NCBI GenBank assembly: GCA_025345505.1
Contig: JANVCC010000030.1
Coordinates: 15,011,065 to 15,075,064, forward strand
Length of the DNA: 64,000 nt
Direction of reading: 5' to 3'
DNA from: Todiramphus chloris collaris
Taxonomy: Eukaryota > Chordata > Aves > Coraciiformes > Alcedinidae
In this document: in pieces, positions 15,001 through 27,376 of the stretch
Layout: the number at the start of each line of letters is the position of its first letter
Position numbering within the stretch: position 1 is the stretch's first letter
The notes under the pieces: model-generated
Seen by the model: only the letters and a program-made list of their open reading frames with translations
Databases searched by the model: none
What the model was told of the DNA's origin: nothing
Translations under genes and position numbers: made by a program

Positions 15001-16290
15001 TCTGTCAAAGTGGATGTAGTTATTTGCTGGACAGTTGAACTTCATTTTACAAGGTTACTATTCAGTCATGTTTTATTTGCAGCACCTTGACACACAGATT
15101 ATTATGCAAACTCTCTGAAATGCTTATCTGTGGTTTGACACTGCTGAACCTATAAGTAATTATAATCTCTCTTCCTCTATATCTTTTCCTTCTCTTGTTA
15201 TTTGTAAAATGTTACAGGAGAAAAAGCTATTTTGGTGTTTCAAGTCCCCACCCTGAGTTCCTTGTGCATTGTATTTCCAAGTGATTTTTTCAGGGGGAAT
15301 GTTTGGGTCTCTGGTAATTCAGTCAAACTTCTAAAGAACCCATGGATGAGTAAAGACATGAAATGGTTTCCATAGGAGAAACAGCTAAGTAGGTGAGGAC
15401 TCCAGCCTCAAAAATGTAAGGGAGAGGGGAAATATGTTAGGAGTCAACTAACTAGTGAGTGGCATGGAGCAGGTTATCTAGATCCTTCTTACTTGCTTAC
15501 TCTCAGGAGCTGGAGTACAGAAGTAGACTGGTGACAGCCAAGTGCAGAGCAATCCAAAGGAGGCAGTGTCTGAAACTTGCAGATGTGCATGTTCTTCCTT
15601 CTTATCCGAGTTGCTTTTCTTGGCACACTGAGCAATTACACTCTAACTTACTACCAGAGGAAGCTGTGAGTACAAAAAAAAAACCTTCTTCCAGTTTAAG
15701 ATTAGGTAATTAGTGGAAGATACATGACTGGACTACTAAATGCACGTTAATGTCTCAGGCTTGGGGTATCCCAGAGCTGGAACACATTGAAGCGTGGTGC
15801 AGCGCTGGAGGCAGGGACCTGGTGAGCCTAGTGTGCTGTAACCCACTCTCTTAACGCAAAGGTGCCCTTGGTCCCTCTCCCTTGAGCTTCTGTTCAGGGT
15901 CACATGGAAGAGCAGACAATGTGGAAGGTGAGATGTCCAGTTTCAGCTACATGATAATGAGACTTGTAAGGCACCAGCTCAACAAGAAACACATCACTAT
16001 GCTTGAGATCCTACCATCCTCAAGCAGCCATGCCGAAGGGAATCTCTGTTTTGTTTGGGTTTTCTTGGAAGCTGTATCTGACTGGGCAGAACCTTCATAT
16101 CCTTCATCCTCTAGCTGAAGCCCAGATCATGGGGTTTTTCTTTTTACCTCTGGAAAACCTTGAAAAGGACAAATGCTGAACCCAATTTAGTTTCCTCTGG
16201 CAGGCAGAGAAAGGGAGTTTGCAGGGGTATGTAGAACACCAGGGGCTGAACGTAGCAGTGACAAAAAGCAGGTCATGTTGAAACATAACT
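1..16290. other. Intergenic DNA upstream of TP63, no gene recognised
   Basis: I see no exon with recognisable protein homology, RNA gene or transposon here. Open frames are short, overlap on both strands and lack family motifs. The longest, 146 codons at 13826-14266 on the + strand, matches nothing I know. Homopolymer runs are short, and a few T/G-rich stretches occur (for example about 10330-10380). In human the neighbour upstream of TP63 is TPRG1; I found none of its recognisable protein segments here. Confidence 0.7.
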
Positions 16291-16522
16291 CTGGAACAGC
16301 TTGTCCAGGACACTGGTGGAGTCCCCATCCCTGGAGGTTTTTGGTTTGTTTTTTTTTTTTAATTTTAATTTTTAATTTTTTTTTTTCATTATTTAAGATG
16401 TAAGATTCGTGTAAACATAGGGCTGAGGGACATGGTTTAGTCAAGGACTTGTCAGTGTTAGATTAATGGTTGGACTCGTTGATCTTAAAGGTCTTTTCCA
16501 ACCTAGGAAATTCTGTGATCTG
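16291..16522 (+). mobile_element. CR1 LINE 3' fragment, + strand
   Basis: The sequence GGAACAGCTTGTCCAGGACA, then GTGGAGTCCCCATCCCTGGA, then GGGACATGGTTTAGTCAAGG, and finally GATCTTAAAGGTCTTTTCCA and AACCTAGGAAATTCTGTGAT, follows the avian CR1 3' end in order and orientation. It is a 5'-truncated dead copy without coding capacity. A T-rich insertion (about 16339-16390) breaks the usual sequence after CCTGGAGG. The left boundary is approximate; bases before 16290 do not clearly match. Confidence 0.9.
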
Positions 16523-17818
16523 TGGTCATGCTCCATGCTCAGTGGCAGGGCTGGGAATGCAGGATGCTGACAGCATCCCTGCCTCTGCTGATGCCTGGAA
16601 GAGATGCAAGGAAAGGGAACTAGCCAGACTGCAGCTTATTGTCAAAGGCAACCTAATTTAATTAGAGCTGAACTGGATCATTATGTAATGAGAACTGAGA
16701 CTAATTAATTTTTGGAGCCACAGTATGAAAGATGCTTTGTTCCTTTTGAACAGATAACTAAGCAAGGCGTACGCAGATGCCCTGTCCTCTGCTGCAGTTG
16801 CAAAGGGTTTGTTCTCATTCTTATCTCTATCTTATTTGTATAAGCACTTTGTAATCAGGAATTAATTGGTTTGTTGCTAATGTTTTGTATAACTATCTTA
16901 CTTTAGAATGACAGACTTTGTCCAAGTATCAGGGCTTTGCCTACCAGAGGACCCTGACCAGAAAAGAATCACTCTGCAAGGTGGTCGTGGGTACAAAATG
17001 AAGACAAGTTGCCCAGGGGTGATGAAGTATCTTTGAACCTCTCTGAGCTAAAGCTGCTTCCACTTAGGAACAGAGTGGCAGGTGACAGCATTTTGTAATA
17101 CCAGGTCCAGTTCATTTTCCAGTGTAGACAAGTTAGCTTTCATGTGGTTTATCCTCACCTTGTTCTGCCAGAGCGGTATGGTGTCACCAAAATACTTAGT
17201 TGCCCCTCTCTGTCAGGAGGAGATTTTGCCTGTTCTTATTTCATTGTAGTGGCCCTACATGATGGATGAGAACAGCTTGGCCCTTTTGTTCCTCACTCCT
17301 GTAAAAGCCTCAGGGGCACTAATGTTTGCAAATAGAAGTCAGCATCTCATTAACTGGAGTGATATTCATTTGCAAGCTAGGGACTAATATATTGAGTTCT
17401 GATGTTTCTGGATTAGTCTTGTGTGACTCGTTCCTTGCTGGCATCAGCAATTAACCCACAATAGCACATCATTTCCACCAGAAAGCAAACTTGGTGTTTG
17501 ATCCCAGTATTTCTTAGGATGCTCTTGAAGTATCCTTTTCATGTGTAAAATTCAGTGCAGATTGTTTCATGGTTCCTGGCATCTGAGTTAGTGCACAGCT
17601 GAGAAGAACTTTCACAGGACGTTTCTTGTTTCGTGAGGTTTGTGGGTTCTCCCCCTGCTCCACTCACTGCATGCTTATGTACATCATGTATACCTGTGGG
17701 TGCATCTGTAGGTGTCTTTAAGGAAACCATGTGACATTCACAAGACTTTTCATCCATGTGCTTTATGTGGTGAAGCCTCTTGGAAAAGCGCTCTCTTCGA
17801 AGGCTGTGGGTTGGTACA

Positions 17819-17860
17819 AGTTTAAGTCATTGGTACCTCAGTTTAAGTCATTGATATAGT
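17819..17860 (+). repeat. 21-bp tandem duplication, two copies
   Basis: AGTTTAAGTCATTGGTA at 17819 recurs as AGTTTAAGTCATTGATA at 17840, with period 21. The copies differ at one of 17 shared bases, so the duplication looks relatively recent. Confidence 0.75.
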
Positions 17861-20113
17861 TTATGCACAAAAATTTCCAACACAACAGCACTTGATGCAT
17901 TAATTAAAACTGTAACTTCTTGTAAGACCCAACCTTGTTGGAAAGAAAAATAGTAGGTTATACTGACAACAGGTAGAAGCTAGGGCAATGATAGTGTGTC
18001 CCTGTCAGAATACTTCCCTGACACATCTATAGATTTAATTTTATTTTTTTCCGCTATCCATATCTTTGGTGATCCATTCTTATGTTCCAATATCTTTCTA
18101 GGGTGATAACAAAAGCCTCCTTCAGAAGGTTATTGCAGAATGGTGCATGTTTCAGAGCTGTTGCACAAACAGGGAATGCACTGTTGATCCATTTTTGCCA
18201 GCCCCAGTTTCTACACCTATGTATTCAGTTTTGGAGGAGACCTGTGCTGAAACATATCCTCAGAGAGTCCCTACAGCCTTAACTCTGTGACTCTGGCCTA
18301 TTCTCTCTGTTGGGGTCTGTCTGTGCTGGATGCAATCTCTGCACAATCATGCTTTCCTATCTTTCATTGCTTCAGGGCTGCTTTCCTGATCCCTGACAGC
18401 ATCATTAATTTTTTCCTACTCTTACACATCTCTTTCTACACCTTTCAGATGGTCCAAACAGCTTTGATTTTTCTTCAGAAACTCCTAGTAAGAAGCATTC
18501 TGCTGTTCTTACCTCTAGGGCTCTCTCTATGTTAGCTGGCTGCCAAAATGGCAAGGCAGTCATGGCAAGATTTATTCTCAGTTTCGTTGTGACTGGAGCC
18601 CTGGAAAGACATGCTGGTGGCTACACCAGTTTTTAGCATGCTGGGGGAAAACCTTGGCCCATATGGCTCTTGCTGGGAAGAGGATGCTTTCAGAAAAGGG
18701 GTGTTGCTCCCTTTGATCCTTTCTATGTGGCAACAGAAGCAGTGACCACAGGGCTCTTTGCCCTTTCTCTTACCCTTCCCAGTTCCCTGTCCCAGGTCTG
18801 CCCCTTTCCCTACTCATGCTTCTGCACTGCTGGGAGTGCTTGAGCTGCCTCAGGCGTGGAGAGGTGCTTTGTGCTCACCTTGATGTGGCAGTGCAGTGAA
18901 GGTGAGGGTGCCGAGGGCTGGAGTAAGAGAGCCTGAGAGCAGGTGCACCGCGGTTAGGGCAGATGACTCTATCCAGTTACTCATCTCAGAGCAGGTCTCC
19001 ACTTATTCCTTCCTCTCCTTTTCAGGACAGTTACTGTAACTTGCATATTTGTGATGCTTTCTGCCCCTGCAGGCAGGATGACTTGTTCACTATTATCCAA
19101 TCACCTGCAAACCACTTGCTTTAGGTCAGCTACATCATCTAAGAACAACCCGAATCTGCTGAATGCCTTCCCCAGCCCTATTTGCGCAGTCCTTGGCCAC
19201 TGTGAATTGTGAGACATTCTTCTACAATTTATGGACGGTCTGGCCTGAGATGATTCTGGATGCATCATGAGGGACGAGGCACTTTCTGAGCATGGAACCT
19301 TGCAGAATCAGACCTTGCTGATAAGGGGATGACAATGCAGTGTTTGCAGGCAGATGTGAGCCCCTGTCTGCTCTGCACAAAAGCCAGTGTTGGTCTGAGT
19401 CCTGTGGCTCTGAATATATTGGTGCTGGGTATGTTTGCCTGGGCTTTCATCCAGGTTTGCATAACTACACGGATTTTGGTCCTGAGCTGGATCTTGTCTG
19501 GTTAGGGCAAAGATCACTATGTGTCTGCTCAGGAGAGCAGGGCAGAGCAACTCAACATACTTATCACCCACACATGCCGAATGTGTCTACAGAAACTAGT
19601 TGTCAATCTCATCCAGATTCCTCACCATTCATTTTCATCTTCATCTACCATCACATATCTTGAGGTCAGCAGTGTCGAGATCAGCCAAAATCAATATAAT
19701 TCTACATTGTTAGTATATTCTCAGTGCAGCTGTCCTTGCTATGCAGGGAGCATAACTTAATATCCCTCCAAGATGTGCTGAATTTATTGCTCGGCAATGT
19801 TCAGTGAATATAGAGTGGTGGGTGGGGAAAATCCTGGCTTTTGATTCAGAATTTGTACTACGTCTGAGAATAAAAATGCTGATGTGGTGACTCAAAGCAA
19901 ACTGCTCCTATTTGGACTACACTCTTTCACAGTGCTGCTTTCCTCCTTTCTCTGTGCTTACAGTATTAATGTGGCTGGTTCTGGGTGGATGCAGGAACTG
20001 ACTGGATGGCAAAAAGGGAGATCAGAAACAGAAATCATATTGGGAAAAAAAAAAAAAAGAAAAATCTTTGGTGTGAAAAAAGTAAGCAAGTTTTTATCCT
20101 TTTATGTAAGGAT

Positions 20114-20128
20114 TGTGTGTGTGTGTGT
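20114..20128 (+). repeat. (TG)7 microsatellite
   Basis: A short TG dinucleotide run, about 55 bases after an A-rich run near 20046-20058. Low complexity only. Confidence 0.85.
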
Positions 20129-23100
20129 ATGGGGGGAAATAATTCAAAGGAAGAAATTGTTTTCCTTTTAACTTGTCTCTTGAAAAATGCCACAGTGAAT
20201 TATTTAATCTCCTTAAGTGGATCCCCTAGTCTAGCTTCCTCGAAGGCATTTGCTTGCAGTATCTATGTCAGCCTCTTAGCACAGGCAATGTTGCTCACCA
20301 AGCCGACTCCTGTGCTAACAGGGATTTCTGCATACCTGTTCCCCAGGCTGCTTGCTTGCTTGAGTACTCCTCAGGGCACGAAAAGTAGGAAAGTACCAGA
20401 AGGGGAAAGATATAGCTGAAGCCTGTTAATCAAACTGAAAATAATATCTCAGTGGCAAAAATCTTACTTAAGTCAGTGAGAATTCTGTGGTGACTTAAAT
20501 AAGGACAGAGTCTCAGCTCAGATCTGAATCCCATGTGTCCTGTTGATACTGGTTTTGTGCGATTTGGACCTCTGCTTATATCTGGATTGTTACCTTCAGG
20601 TTGTACTCTTATCCATGGGCTGCCCTTGTGGCTGCTCTGGTCACTTCTTAGATGGTTAGATGTTAGTGGAGACAGCATCAACATCTAAACCAAACAGACA
20701 CCTGTGTTAGAAAGGGAAGCCACCAGTTTCCAGGACCGTTGTAGAGATAAGTAAGACTGTGGCTTGCCTGAGGGTAAAGGGAGCTCCACATATGGCTCTG
20801 GAAAGCTTTAGAAGGTCTTTTGAAAATGCTAGACTTCAGTCTGCTTCTTTCTTGAGGTGGAAGCAACTGATATTATTCTCCTGTTGCTTTTCTTATGGGT
20901 TAAGGAGGAACTAGAATGAGAGAGTAGGACTTCCTGGCTTTAGCTTTGAGACTAACTTCAAGGAAATCATGGAGAGTCTTGCCATGCATGGTGTCTCCTG
21001 CAGAGTTCATCTCACTGTCCGTATTATCACCTTGTGTGATATATAATCACCCAGAGGCTAGGACGTGCAAGCATGTAGTTATGAGTGCCCACAGAAACAC
21101 TGTGATCCCTTGCTCTGATGCCAGAGATAAATGCTATGACTCTGGATTGTATTATATTCTCAGAACCAAACCACTCAGCAAACATGCCTCGTGATTCCAC
21201 TCAACCCTGTCATAATGATTTTAGAAGAAAACCACCAGAAATGTCGTGGTTTTGGGTTCTTGTCAAAGCACAGCAGAAGGGCGCTGGTTGGTTTTTTGTT
21301 TTGTTTTTTTTTTTTTACTTCATTTTAACATTACATTCAGAATGAAAGTCTGGGCATATACCTAAATGGACTGAATGTAAAGAGGATCTTATACAGATTG
21401 TGGTGAGAAACCACTGGATTTCATCTGAAAACTTACTGTGGATGCAGGACATGAGAGAATTTAATATAACTATGTGAAATTCCACCATGAAAGCTGTATG
21501 TCCTTCTGGGTTACTCTAACATTTCTTAGATCTTTGTAGACAAAGAAAAAAAAAAAAGATGAAAGTGTTTTTCTTGATACACTAACAAATATAAACATTC
21601 AAACTTCAGGTCTGCAAATTCAATCTTTTCTTCTCCTGTCCACTTTCTTCCTGCTTTCCCCAGACATAAAGAAAAAGCAGCCCACAGGATGTACCTGAAA
21701 AGGTGGCACCTTCCCCTCCATACCTGGGTATGAATGCTGTTGCAGACAGCCACTGTGAAACAAAATCTTTCTGTGATGATTAACTGCTCTGGAGCTCACT
21801 GGGCATCTGACTAGCTATTATTGGTCAGGGGATTGCCTAGGCTAGTGGTGGTGTGCATAATTACAAAACACTGGGCAGTTGTCCAGGTGGTTTGCGTAGG
21901 CACAAGTATACCCTATAGCTATAAGTCTGCTTGAAGCTCTGGATTGGGCAGCGCTGTGGATAGAGGAGGGAGGAGGTGCTGGTACCATTAGGCAGTGGAA
22001 GCTGTCTCATGACAGCGGGCAGAGCTGTTGGGAAGGTCACTGAGAGGCTCCAGAGTCTGCAGCAAGTTTCCCCTCTTGTGCTATCAGTCAATGGGCAAGG
22101 GCTGCACATCTCAGCTCTGCAGGGAGAGTTGGTAACAGCGCTCACGCTAAGCAAGCTGTGCTGCATAGTAACTCTGGCTGGCTAGCGTGCTACCACACCT
22201 TCTTCCAGCCCTTCTTTCTTCCTGGCTACTGTGCTGAGATGATTATTGCTGCAGAAGGCACAAGGGGGACAGGATGAAGGCTTGTCTTCAGCAACTGCCA
22301 TTCACAATATGATACCTAAAGACAGTCCCACTTTCTTCATGTTGGTAAGACACTGGTCCGTGAAATGATACAGCTGAAGCACTTGCAGGGACTCATCCTA
22401 GTAGGATGTGTGTAGTGTGATAACCACAGCAAGAGGAGCCACGTGGGCAGCTAGAAGTGGAAGCACCTTTAGCCTCCACAGAAAAAAGCTTAAAACTTAC
22501 CTGCCAGAGTCCTTTCCAAATGCTGTAACTGCTGATACTTCAGGGTACGAGCCTTTAGCAGGTGAGCTGAATTGCACATCCCTCTCTCAAGCTTGTATGA
22601 CATAAACAACATCCGGGCTAGAGGCCACCAGCAGGTAGCACTAGTGTGGCCCTCTGTGCCCTGGTAGAGGGAAGTTTGCAGCTCTTCCAAGAGCCGTGAG
22701 AACTGATGCAGCAAAGGCCTCCTGGGTTTAATAACGACAGCGGGCTTCATGTGCAGAGTATTCCTTCCTCTTCCCCAGTGCTTTAAACAAGAGTCCAAAG
22801 GATCCTAATGAAGCCAACCTTGCACACCATAGACTGAGCTCTCTTAGATCTCTTTAACGGTCGGAATTGTGAAATATTTGTTGCATCTATAATTAGGGAG
22901 TAGAACAGATGCCTAGAACTTAGTTATAATTAAAGTCTAATGCACAGTAAAATAACCCAGTGCAGCCAGTGATTCAGCGGCAACCAAAGAATTTTAATTC
23001 TTTCTTTGCTGGGCTTAAGCTTCAGTTGCAGGAATTGGGACTTCAGGGAAAGTCTGTTGCATCACTTATTACATAGGGACACGGCTCTATATTAAAGGAC

Positions 23101-24307
23101 TGTGTGGAAGTTTTTGATTGCTATGTATTAAATTATATTGTGTGGTCTTGCTTACCTTAGTAACTTGAAATCATGTGTGAAAAAAGGCATGTGAATTGTT
23201 TTAACACCACAGAATCTGCATGTTGTAATCTGTTTTAGAAGAGACTTTCTTAAAGCCTGTCTGCCTAGTAATTGATTGCTAATGCTTTAGGATAAGTTAT
23301 TCGGAAAGAAGCATTAATTAGGTGCTCTTAGACAGGAACACATTTTATTTCTAAAGGTGTTTTAGATGGTGTTATCAGTAATATCATTTAGTGCATATTT
23401 AACAGCACTTTCAAGTATGGACCATGAGAGAACTCGTGACATTATCACTGGAAGCAATTGAACAAACTTATCATTTTATGGGAGACAGGGCTAAGGGCAC
23501 CAGGCAAAGAAGCGTGGAGAGGTGTTACTGTGAGCTTTACAGACTGTGGAAATGTTTGGGGATTTTTAATGTTTTGGGTAGGGCTTTTTCCTACTCTTTA
23601 GAGCAGAGGGAGGTCTGTAATACAACCAGGCAAAACTATCAGATGCCAGCTCTCCCAGAAGGAGAACAAGTACAGTTCTGGACCATTCCTGGAGACTGAA
23701 GATGCGGGAGAAAATGCTATTATGAGCATTCCCATTTCCCAGCTACTCAGATGATTTACTGAAAAGATACGCCTGTATCTACTTGAGATATTGGGACATA
23801 TATTAGTAGATGAATGATGCACTTGCCAGAGCTACAGCTACCTGAAAGGTTTCAGAGGTGTCTCCTCCTTCCCTTCCAGCAGGCTAGAGAGAGCTGTGTT
23901 AAGTGACAGGTTTTTCTCAAAGCTGAGATCAGCACTTGGATGGCTCCTGCTTTTCTAGGACCTATCCTGGGAGGACTTGGGTGGCACCTCTTCTGTAATG
24001 AGCATGAAGGGAATGTCCTAATGTTTACTGTGGATTATCAGCATACAGGCAGCCCGTAGCTGCTCAGTGGCTGATGTGTGACAGCATCCCACACATTTTG
24101 GTTGTCCCTCTGGTGCTGTCTTAAATTGCAGTGGATTTGGGTGCAGGACTTGTAGGCTCCACAGGATTCACAAAGCTGCTACTTTTAGCAGAGTTAATGC
24201 AGACTGGGTGCTGCCTGTGGATCTTTGAGCAGGAGGTAGGCAGTGTTAAGGTTTCTGAACCAATGCTGTTTGAGCAATTCGTACTGTGCTTTGGAGCCCT
24301 ACCCTTA

Positions 24308-24600
24308 AGAATCACACAGTGGTTTTGGTTGAAAGGGACCTTAAAGATTATTTTGTTACAACTCCCCTATCATGGGCAGGAACACATCCAACTAGACCAG
24401 GTTGCTTAAAGCCCCATCCACACTGGTCTTGAACACATCCAGTGATAGAGCATCCACAGCTTTCCTGGGCAACCCGTTCTACTGTCTTACCAGCCTCACA
24501 GTGAAGAACTTCTTCCTAATTTCTAATCTGAATCTACCTTCTTCCTGTTTGAAGCCATTATCCTTCATCCTATCACTACATGGCTGGCAAGGGCTCACCT
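24308..24600 (-). mobile_element. CR1 LINE 3' fragment, - strand
   Basis: Read on the + strand, this runs AGAATCACACAGTGGTTTTG, GAAAGGGACCTTAAAGATTA, CATGGGCAGGAACACATCCA, ACTAGACCAGGTTGCTTAAA, then GTGAAGAACTTCTTCCTAAT and TCCTATCACTACATGG. This is the reverse complement of the avian CR1 3' region. The copy is truncated and has no coding capacity. An A-rich stretch with an A16 run (24651-24666) lies just beyond its 5' side. The right boundary is approximate. Confidence 0.93.
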
Positions 24601-27353
24601 ATCAGGGCTGTCCATGTTCCTCTGGAAGGAAGGTGAATTAAAACAACAACAAAAAAAAAAAAAAAAGGCAAGAATGTTTCCCTGCACTGCATTTGTCTCA
24701 AATGTGGGCATGGGGGCTAAACTACCCTGGTTCCCCAGGGTTAGTGCAACCCTGTGAGACAGAGCTGAGTTCTGCTTTCACATCCACAGAGACCATGGTC
24801 TCTAAGTGAATCTGAAACAGCCCCTGGCAAAGGCTGTGGAAAGTCAGGGGCTCCAGAAACAATGCAAAAGGCAGGATTTGACTCACTCAGCCTTTGGATG
24901 GGTGGTAATAGGATGTGGAATGAGGGGACCTCACTCAGCTTCACTAAAACTCATGCTCGCAGGACTTTTCAGGAAACCTGTTAGGCAGGTAAAAAAAACC
25001 TAAAAAAACTGTCCCCTTCATCCTTATCCCTACTCCCAAATGGAGTTTTTCTGACCTGCCACGCTATGAGATGACAGCAGCAGTGCTCAGCAGTAAGACT
25101 TTGCAAAGAACTATCCCTTGAGCGCCTTGAAGCCATCCCCGCAAGTACCGGGAGGTCTGGGTGTCTGCCCACGCCTGCCCAGCCACCCATAATGCAGTGA
25201 CTGGGATCACCAGATGGCACTGTTCCGCCCACTGGCAATAACCTGATTGCTGGGCAGCAGATGTGCACTGCCTCCAAACAGGTTGCATTCACTCAGGTTT
25301 TTAAGAGGTTGATTCTTGGAAATCAACTGTCGGCTGTCAATCTGCCTGCTGTGTGTTGCACCTCGTACTGGCATTGCTGCTTGGGTGAGGTTTCATCCCC
25401 TAGAAGGAGGGACTGGGTTTCTGCAGGTGGATTGTCTGTGTGTTGGTACCTCTTGTTTGGTTAGTGTTGCCCAGGCGGTGAGTGGCTTCTGGCAGGTCTG
25501 CTTCCTCGTGAAGAGCAATGCTGGCTTCTGCCATCCAGTGGCAATCGGGAAATCACCCTGGAATGACAAGCTGAAGGCTGAGTTGAAAGCTTGGGACAGA
25601 GGGTTAATCTTTTGCCTGCTTCAAGGGTGCAGTGTATGACGTGCTTTCGTTGAGTCACAACAGAAATTGTTTCATTTTGGAAAAAATGAGGTGCAAAGTT
25701 TTGATCGTATCTCATATGAGGTTTTGGTTTTTTTCAAGGATGCATATATGGGCTATTAACATCAAAGTGCAAGGGTGAGGGTAATGCAAGAGACTCTCCT
25801 TAAGTCATTATATTCTCCACAAAGACATGAAACACTGGCTCTTCAGCTTTCCTGAGCTTTGCTCTGAGAGAGGAAAAATTTTTATTAACTTTCACATGTT
25901 ACTTCAGTGGCACCAAATGCTTACTTTATGTGCACGTACTTCATGGTCACTTTTTAATTAGCTTTTGTGCTCCATCCTGAGGAGAATGCACTGACTAGCA
26001 GAGCTAAGCATGTCTTGTCCTTACTGTTTTTAAAGCTGTAAGCATGGAAAAGGACCCCATGGCCCTAAATGCAGGTGTTCTCGGGCTGTATCTCCAGCAG
26101 AGTCAGGAGGGCAATTATTACCTGTGTGAACACACCCACATGAATGGTAATCTGGGTGAGCTGGGTACTGCTGGCTGGGGAGGTGTGGAAGTGCAGGCTT
26201 CAGCAGAGGATGTGCAGGTTTGCAACCAGGGTTTCCATTGCTAGTGGTTAATGCTTTGGGGATTTTTATTTTAATTGCTACTGGTTCTTGAACTGGCTTT
26301 AATCCCATTAGTTCAGGTATGCCTGCAGGAGCTGTGCTTGCACCTCAGATTGCAGGAGAGACATAGCCTTAATGCTGAGAACTAGAGCCCTGCCAGCCAA
26401 GCAGGGTGTTTTTGTTGTATCCTGTTTGGAAATGAGAAATTCTTTTGAGACTGATGCTTTTCTATGGAGGATTTATTTTCTGAAGCTGACAAAAGGACAG
26501 AGAAGTTTCTGCTTGTGCAAAGTATGCAGGAGAAGGAAAACAGCAAGGGCTGATAGCAGCAACAAGATGTTGGTAGGATTCAGCTCAGCTCTGACTCACA
26601 AGGAAGAGCTAGAGGCAGTGGAAAACAAGTGATGCAGCAAACTCCAGCCTACTGCATTCCTGTGTCCTCCATCAAGGCTGACAGTAAATGCCACCCTTGC
26701 TATTGACTTCCTCTCTGGTGAATCTCTCCACACAGAAAACTTCCTGAAAGCTTTCCCTTTGCTTCATGTAAAGCAAACCTCTCCTTTCATTGGCTTCTGG
26801 TCTCAAGCTACTGGATGACACCAGCACTTCAGAAACCAGTATCCTCCATGTCCATGCCTCAACTCCCGCAGTTTCTGGTGTGAAAGCATGGGAGGTGGGA
26901 GCAATTAGAAAACTCTGGGGTGGGTCTGGGGTGAGAGGGTGAGTACGAGCCTGTGCTGGAAAACTAAAGGGAAACTGCATGGAGGTCTGGGTCCTGCTCT
27001 CCCCTGCCACCCACCCCACTGCACAGCAGAGCCAGAGCAGGCCTTCACCCATGAGGATGTGGTCACTGGGATTTCTATACCCAACCCAGGCTTGACCCTG
27101 CAGGGCAAGATGACATCGTGTGTATTTGTGGTGCGATTCTCACCAGAATGCCAGACTTGTCGGTGTGGCAGCTGCGTGGGGTGGCCAAGCCTTCCACCTA
27201 CACAGCTCCTGCCACCCCTTTGATATGCAATCCTGACCCCACGGCGGGGTGTTGCCAACTGTCCTGGGGCGCTCCAGCCTCCAGCCTGGCTTTAGCCTTG
27301 TCTCTGTCCCTCTTATGTCTCGGGAACGCCCGGAGACAGTGGTGCGGCTGCAC

Positions 27354-27376
27354 TGACGTCAGGGAGGGAAATTCCC
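27354..27376. promoter_or_regulatory. CRE palindrome next to kappa-B palindrome
   Basis: TGACGTCA at 27354-27361 is the full palindromic CREB/ATF site. GGGAAATTCCC at 27366-27376 is a perfect palindromic NF-kappa-B-type site, four bases away. Both sit in a locally CpG-richer stretch (about 27240-27400). The motifs are plainly present; activity is inferred. Confidence 0.45.

Larger units (their letters stand above)
16523..24307. other. Intergenic DNA between the two CR1 copies
   Basis: No gene is recognised. Visible details are an AT-rich block with TAATTA-type motifs at 16650-16710, a 21-bp tandem pair at 17819-17860, a (TG)7 run at 20114-20128, a short inverted repeat at 22986-23003 and a second AT-rich homeodomain-motif block at 23260-23400. 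The remainder appears single-copy. Confidence 0.65.

Noticed and set aside
18070..18290. Possible third CR1 or old LINE fragment
   Set aside because: I could not match ordered consensus blocks; the resemblance was only general.
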